Assembly (NCBI RefSeq): GCF_001704415.2 | Contig: NC_030813.1 | Location: 12,356,001 to 12,420,000, forward strand | Length of the DNA: 64,000 nt | Source of the DNA: Capra hircus | Taxonomy: Eukaryota > Chordata > Mammalia > Artiodactyla > Bovidae | Direction of reading: 5' to 3' | Shown: positions 60,324 to 64,000 of the stretch, in pieces | How the letters are laid out: each line of letters begins with the position of its first letter | Numbering within the stretch: position 1 is the stretch's first letter | Made by a program: the position numbers and the translations under genes | Notes under the pieces: generated by a model | The model's database searches: none | Told to the model about the DNA's origin: nothing | What the model saw: the letters and a program-made list of their open reading frames with translations, nothing else

Positions 60324-60324
60324 T

Positions 60325-60356
<32 letters not shown>
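60324..60356. repeat. (CA)n microsatellite
   Basis: About 33 bp of CA repeats interrupted by TAT. Confidence 0.9.
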
Positions 60357-60780
60357 TGCTCACTACCTGGAACATAATAAGAGATTTTTATGCCTTTTGT
60401 TACATTTCTGGGTCTCTGCTGCTTGGAATAGTTTTATCATTTTATTATATGTCTTGAAGGTTACATTAAATTCACTTTACTTACAAAATGGTACACCTTT
60501 TCTCATTCCCATTGTAATAGGCGCCAAAGTAATGTACACTTTATTTACTGCTTTTAGGTAATGGCAGTTCTTGAGAGAATCTCTTTTTCAACCATGCCTG
60601 AACACTAGCTCTGAATAACTACTTCTTTGCAAAGGTAGACATTAGATAGTATGGCAGGCACGGGCATTCGCCTTAGCCTGATGCCAGAGAACCTGTCAGT
60701 TTGCCAGCCCTACCACATGGTAGAAATAGTTTTCATCGTCTGAAAAATAATTTGCTAACTTGTTGGCCTTGATCTTTTAG

Positions 60781-60971
60781 ATCTTTGTTCTACCCATCAT
60801 TGGCCCCTTACGTCCCCACTATTTGAATTGTGTTTTGGTTTTGGATCTTTATTCTACCCATCATTGGCCCCTTAGGTCCCCCCTATTTGAATTGTGTTTC
60901 GGTTTTGGATCTTTGTTCTATCCATCATTGGCCCCTTAGGTCCCCCCATTTGAATTGTGTTTTGGTTTTGG
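60781..60971 (+). repeat. 64-bp minisatellite, three copies
   Basis: Units start at 60781, 60845 and 60909, each with atctttrttctayccatcat and attggccccttaggtccccc-like motifs. The third unit is one base shorter. Copies differ at only a few positions, so the array is recent or homogenised. Confidence 0.93.
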
Positions 60972-61579
60972 GTTTGCATGAGGGATAAAAGGAAGCTGTT
61001 CTATCCCTCACTAGTTAATTTCCAGACTCCACCTGCATTTTGCACATAAGCTCGTGCTGTGCCCTTTACTTTTTGAGAATTTGAAATGGGTACTTGTTAG
61101 ACTGCTCCGTTAACTTCCCACTGACTTCTCAAGAGTTTCTCAGCATTGCTGCTTCACCTTTTTTCCATAAGAACAGCCTTTAGAATGTTTTGATCATTGA
61201 TGTGATTATAAGCTGTAGCTTTTATTAAAATCAGTTTTGAATGTCCTTGATAATATAGTCTTTCTACCTAATCAGTAATCAGTGCTTCTCAACTCTTATT
61301 AATCAAACATCTCTTAGCGTATTCCAAGCACAAACGTGTACGTAAGATAATGAAAACTTGTTTTAACTTTCATTTTTTTTAAATGTTATATGAAGTGGAC
61401 TGTGTCAAATAGTTCAGCTTTTATGGAAAATTTGTTACAGAAAATTATCTCTACAAAAGCAGAGAGGATAATAGCATACTGAACTGATGGCTAATCTTAT
61501 TTCCTCTTCATCACTTGACTCAGCCTTCTACCCCAAGATTATTTAAGTCACACCCAAACGTCATATCAATATATCTATA

Positions 61580-61749
61580 AATATTTTAATGAATCTTCTA
61601 AAAGAAAATGGCTTTTTAAAAAACATATTAATAATAGAAATATTTTTAAATGTCATATAATAATAATATTTTAATGAATACCTCTAAAAGAAAATGACTT
61701 GTTAAAGAACATGTTAATAATAGAAATATTTTTAAATGTCATGTAATTG
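61580..61749 (+). repeat. 85-bp tandem duplication
   Basis: An AT-rich unit beginning aatattttaatgaat and ending aaatatttttaaatgtcat occurs at 61580 and again at 61665, with about ten differences. Confidence 0.88.
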
Positions 61750-62414
61750 CTTAAAATAATCAAATATGTAGTAATTTTGCTATTTGCCCCTTTGTCTCAT
61801 AATTTCATTATCAGCTTGGTCTCTTAAGTCTCTGTTATTTGTAAGGTCTGCTCCTCTCTCCCCCTCTTCTTCTCACTCCTCTTTCCTTGCTTCTCCATTT
61901 ATTTGTTGAAGAAACGTGTAGTTCCCACAGAGCACACCTCAGACTTCCAGTCTGGTCTCTGTATACTGTTTGCCACCATAAGAAGTCAAGATTGCTTGTA
62001 GAAGTGGCTGATTCCAAGTCTGGATCAGGAAAAGTAATGATCCAAGAGCATCTGGTGAAACCAGAAAGAGCAGAAACTATTAAAGGCTACAGAGCTTGTA
62101 TTACCAGGACTCAGGAGCCACTTGGAAGTGCCTTCAACTGATTAAAGATAGGACAGTTAGAAGATAAATAAGAAAAATAACAGTGATGGATTAAAATTTT
62201 AAATTTATGTTTGCATTCATAGTAATAGTAGTCAAAATGCAACCTAAATCCTGGCCTTTGGAGGATGTTTGGGGAACCAGTGTGTTATTTTGAAAGCTGA
62301 TTATTAAAGAAAGAAAAAACTAATTACCCTCTCTTTTCTCTATGAGCCAGATCTCAGGGTAGCCAAACAGCTGATGAAATAAGTTATTCTTAGACTAAGG
62401 AAGGCGTAATAGAA

Positions 62415-62570
62415 CTATGCTCAGCTGTGTCCAACTCTTTGCAACCAAGTGTACTGTAGCCCACCAGATTCCTCTGTCCGTGGGATTTTTCAGCAAGAAT
62501 ACTGGAGCAGGTTGCCATTTTCTACACCAGGGGATCTTCCTGACCCAGGGATCAAACCCGCGTCTCTAAT
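62415..62570 (-). mobile_element. Bov-tA SINE, truncated
   Basis: Reverse copy from atgctcagctgtgtccaact to the middle of the tRNA-like head (ggatcaaacccgcgtctcta). The outer head is missing. Confidence 0.87.
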
Positions 62571-64000
62571 TGACAGTTTCACATCCGCCTGCTCAATAGT
62601 GTCTTGTAGCCTGAAAGTATTTTTAAAGCTATTATATTTATGCCATTATTTTATTTAAAGTGTATTTTTTGTAGGCATCCATCAAACAAATCATGAGCAT
62701 TTATTAACATAGTGGGTGCTCATTCTTAGGGAATGAAATGTCTGTGAGTCTTCCTTCCCAGAAAAGTACCACACCAAGTGTCAACCAGTAGACGTAACTC
62801 ACAAGAACAAAGCTTCAGAAGCAGGCTGTGCCCAGGTCCAGAATGCTAAATGTTGCAGATGTGGCTCTATTTTATAATTTTATAACAACCTAACTCCAGA
62901 TGCTTATTAGAGAAATGAGTATTTTAAAATGACTATAGACTGTTTCCATTGCAAAGCTGATTTTCTTCTTCACCCGCTAAACCATAGAAAAGGGTTAAAG
63001 CTACTTAGGTATATCCTCTTTTCTACTTGCATCCAGACACTCATCATCCTAATTATTATCATCATTAAATGCATCTGTTAAATCAGATAGGAAAAATATG
63101 AAAATAAATGAATGAACATTAAGTCAGTGATAGAGTGAAAGATAGAAAAAACATTTTTGTCTTGCAAAGTAAGGTGCCAATATTGTATTTGATTTTCTGC
63201 ACTGCCCTTTTTTTTTTTTTTAATTCCACTGTGGTGAAGTCCCTTTAGATCTTGATTTTAAAGCGTTGTTGGGTTTTTAGTTAAGAATATTGTTTAAAAT
63301 GCTTTATTCTGATCATGATCAGCTTTTTGAAGTGGGTCTTCCTGAAGCAGGTTAGAAAATCCTAGGGTGATTAAACCCTTGTTTAAAGCCATCTTAGCTG
63401 CAACAGTGTCTATCATATAAATATGTAGGGTGTGGTGAACAGGAGCAGGGCCAAGTGTCCCTAACAGAGTAAAGGTAATGAAGAGACCAGCTTTGGGAGA
63501 CAGGAGATGCAGGCCCACCAGGCAGCATGTCGCCTATCTTACCACCACTCCCAGGCTTCCCTGGTGAAGGGGACTCGGCAAGAGAAAAGCAAGCAGGAGA
63601 CAGCAGCGCAACAGCAGGCTTTCCTCTGGGACAATGGGCTAGAAATGAAAGATCTTAAGCAGGGCATAAAATGTTTCAAAAGTAGAGGAAGGGACATATG
63701 ATGACAAAGAGGATGATCCAAGGAGACATGTAAACCTCAGATTCGATTTCAGGGCAAGTTAAAAACTACCAGATACAAGAATTTTGTTTAATTTAAAGAT
63801 TAAATCAGGTATTGATCAATTTCTCAATAATTACATATCTATGAAAAAGATATTAAATTGTCTTAAAGCTGAGCATTTAACTCTTTGGATTTTATGCACA
63901 ATTTCAGTCTTCTCTTTTCCCTCTTTGTAGTATATACTCCTGTAGTATCACTGGTTTAGTTGTTTTATTGAAGAAGCTATCTTTGAAGACTAAGATCATT

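Larger units (their letters stand above)
57722..64000 (+). other. CAMK2D: CAMK2D intron 8, 5' part
   Basis: The intron following exon 8 runs off the window end. It contains a MER5-like DNA transposon remnant, Bov-A2, BovB, a (CA)n run, a 64-bp minisatellite, an 85-bp tandem duplication and one Bov-tA. In 57990-58595, 59580-60320, 60975-61575, 61750-62410 and 62580-64000 I recognise nothing specific. Exon 9 is not seen. Confidence 0.8.

Noticed and set aside
60781..60971. CRISPR-like spaced repeat
   Set aside because: Units are directly adjacent 64-mers without unique spacers in a mammalian intron; this is a minisatellite.

Overview
This is ruminant (bovid-type) nuclear DNA. The lineage markers are many copies of the BovB (RTE-clade) LINE, its tRNA-Glu-headed SINE derivative Bov-tA and the dimeric SINE Bov-A2, on a background of L1, L2, MIR and old hAT fossils. 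The species cannot be fixed from the sequence. No complete gene lies in the window, and no bacterial or viral genes are present. Almost every open frame longer than 60 codons is chance or a decayed transposon frame.

The only protein-coding gene I can support is CAMK2D on the + strand, seen from inside the intron before exon 5 to inside the intron after exon 8. Exon 5 is 35986-36051, exon 6 is 39520-39592, exon 7 is 50018-50120 and exon 8 is 57638-57721. They join in phase and encode the kinase core from the hinge through the catalytic loop (HRDLK), the DFG segment and the activation/P+1 loop to MWAC.

The most notable feature is a second, complete version of exon 6 at 40529-40601, 936 bp downstream of the usual one. 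It is also 73 nt, has the same phase, a clean acceptor, a branch-point match and a consensus donor, and encodes the same 24-residue segment with five substitutions. The usual exon reads [17 protein letters not shown] (delta type). The second reads EAVLHCHQMGVVHRDLK, the sequence of the CaMKII alpha and beta paralogues. Using both exons, or neither, creates a stop codon within the first 19 nt of exon 7, so only one can be used in a productive mRNA. The coding changes are mostly synonymous (13 of 18 changed codons), which points to an ancient, selected, mutually exclusive exon pair. A UGCAUG (RBFOX-type) motif sits on the acceptor of the second exon, with a UGCAUG and a GCAUG in the intron between the two.

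Layout: 1-1020, twin-primed L1. 1021-15160, intron with scattered SINEs, an old L1 and a 1.16-kb BovB. 15160-18290, L1 carrying a BovB that itself carries a SINE piece. 18.3-23 kb, mostly unrecognised AT-rich intron. 23-30 kb, dense SINEs, an old L1 with a Bov-A2 insert, and L2. 30-34.7 kb, sparse repeats. 34741-35823, BovB ending about 150 bp before exon 5. 36.8-50.9 kb, which includes both exon 6 versions and exon 7, has no recognisable ruminant-specific insertion. 50.9-57.6 kb, SINE/L1 nests, an inverted SINE pair and a G-rich tract before exon 8. 57.7-64 kb, MER5-like DNA transposon, Bov-A2, BovB, a 64-bp minisatellite and an 85-bp tandem duplication.
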